Of a DNA stretch of 64,000 nucleotides, positions 63,178 through 64,000 are shown one piece after another (the stretch's first letter is position 1; every line of letters begins with the position of its first letter). This DNA is from Marinoscillum sp. 108. GTDB lineage: Bacteria > Bacteroidota > Bacteroidia > Cytophagales > Cyclobacteriaceae. The translations under genes and the position numbers were made by a program. The stretch lies in contig NZ_LR734815.1 in assembly GCF_902506655.1 (NCBI RefSeq), positions 62,001-126,000 of the forward strand. The letters are read 5' to 3'. The notes under the pieces are model-generated. The model made no database searches. It saw only the letters and a program-made list of their open reading frames with translations, and was not told the origin of the DNA.

Positions 63178-64000
63178 TCAGGTGGTATACATAGAATTGA
63201 ACATGACATAATCTGTCGTAAGGTCTGTGCCCCAGCCGATGGCTGAAGATCGCCCCTCGCGCAGCTTCATTTTGATGGTGATCTCAGATTGCTTCAATAT
63301 CCGTTTCACCAAATTGATGTCAAATTCCTGGGGCTTGCCCTGAACCATCATCATGACTTCTTCTTTCTCATTACCCAGGGAGAGGTCCACCTTATCTACA
63401 TCGAAAGAGACCCCTGACCGCCCCATAGCGGCCAGTATGCGCCCCCAGTTGGGATCGCGACCAAACATGGCGGTCTTCACCAATGAAGAGTCTGAAACCA
63501 CCCGCACGATCTTCCGGGCATCTTCTCTGGTTTTGGCACCGGAGAGGCGATACTCTATAAACTTACTCGCCCCTTCTCCATCTGAAATGATCAGTTTGGC
63601 CAGGTGTACCATGAGCTCATTCAGTTTTTCTTTGAAAGTAATGTAATGCGGATCGCTCGCTGAGGTGATCATCTCATTATCGGCCAGGCCATTGGCCATG
63701 ATGCTGGCCATATCATTGGTAGAGGTGTCTCCATCCACAGTGATCATGTTAAAGGAGTCCTCCACTACCTCTTTGAAGGCCTTATCCAGCAACTTCTGAT
63801 CTATATTGATGTCTGTGAAAGCAAAGGCCAGCATGGTCGCCATGTTGGGATGAATCATTCCAGACCCCTTGGCAATCCCGCCAATGTTGATGGTATTGCC
63901 ATCTATATCAAACTCTACATAACCTTCCTTCGCAAAGGTGTCTGTGGTCAAAATGGCATTAGCAGCAAAACTCCCTGCCCGGGAATTTTCAGAAATCTTC
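63178..64000 (-). CDS. argJ: Glutamate N-acetyltransferase / amino-acid acetyltransferase ArgJ, C-terminal part
   Basis: About 273 codons visible; the 5' end lies beyond the window. The frame is open to position 64000 and reads KISENSRAGSFAANAILTTDTFA at the edge. The auto-cleavage block GSGMIHPNMATMLAFAFTD is present, where ArgJ splits before Thr to form its active Thr nucleophile, and DGDTSTNDMASIMANG and GRDPNWGRILAAMGRSG follow. ArgJ moves acetyl groups from N-acetylornithine to glutamate in the arginine cycle. The end WGTDLTTDYVMFNSMYTT fits the usual C terminus. Confidence 0.95.
   Translation of the reverse strand, partial: KISENSRAGSFAANAILTTDTFAKEGYVEFDIDGNTINIGGIAKGSGMIHPNMATMLAFAFTDINIDQKLLDKAFKEVVEDSFNMITVDGDTSTNDMASIMANGLADNEMITSASDPHYITFKEKLNELMVHLAKLIISDGEGASKFIEYRLSGAKTREDARKIVRVVSDSSLVKTAMFGRDPNWGRILAAMGRSGVSFDVDKVDLSLGNEKEEVMMMVQGKPQEFDINLVKRILKQSEITIKMKLREGRSSAIGWGTDLTTDYVMFNSMYTT

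Overview
The window is bacterial chromosome from a Bacteroidota species, most likely a T9SS-bearing marine or soil Cytophagales type. The grounds are three SusC-like receptors (one partial), two SusD-like lipoproteins, two one-protein hybrid two-component regulators, several large secreted enzymes with C-terminal type IX secretion sorting domains, promoters of the TTTG-N19-TAnnTTTG type, and bshB1 and miaE among the housekeeping genes. The species call is inference from gene content; no 16S rRNA gene is present.

Layout. (1) 1-4994 (minus strand): start of a polysaccharide-utilisation locus (PUL A) with hybrid regulator HTCS1, a sugar porter and the 5' part of a susC gene that leaves the window. 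(2) 5160-28312 (minus): PUL B, a complete fructan (probably levan) locus. In transcription order it is HTCS2, MFS sugar porter, SusC, SusD, a DUF4960-type surface lipoprotein, four GH32 fructanases and a PfkB fructokinase. Its order resembles the levan locus BT1754-BT1765 of Bacteroides thetaiotaomicron. (3) 28588-43305: housekeeping block with tRNA-Thr, a DUF349 protein, yqgE/algH, miaE, pdxH, a glycosyltransferase, bshB1, trxB, the primary sigma factor, pnp, rpsO, an LptF/LptG permease, a START-like protein, tRNA-Met, a small lipoprotein and a VIT1/CCC1 metal transporter. (4) 43334-60829 (minus): a self-contained alpha-mannan locus with ECF sigma factor, FecR anti-sigma, STN-SusC, SusD, LamG lipoprotein, GH76 lipoprotein, GH125, giant GH76-CBM6 T9SS enzyme, relic of another T9SS protein, ROK kinase and MFS porter. 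(5) 60980-64000: a NaChBac-like sodium channel, a MORN-repeat lipoprotein, a DinB-like protein and part of argJ.

Most notable observations. The mannan locus is bracketed by a 102-bp direct repeat (6 mismatches by eye) made of the 3' end of the VIT1/CCC1 gene plus its downstream sequence. The three differences inside the shared coding frame are all synonymous. This points to acquisition of the whole locus as an island by recombination at that gene. In PUL B, the two LamG-GH32 enzymes carry Glu where GH32 enzymes have the Asp nucleophile. Two HTCS genes are each followed by a matching pair of TTTGAWAC-like half-sites spaced 19 bp, a candidate HTCS operator. A decayed T9SS tail with two one-base deletions lies behind the large GH76 gene.

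How it works together. Each PUL codes for sensing, surface capture and cutting, TonB-dependent import, inner-membrane uptake and phosphorylation. Fructose would go through the MFS porter and PfkB kinase. Mannose released by GH76 and GH125 would go through the island's MFS porter and ROK kinase. All functional calls rest on motif reading and family knowledge; no database search was run.
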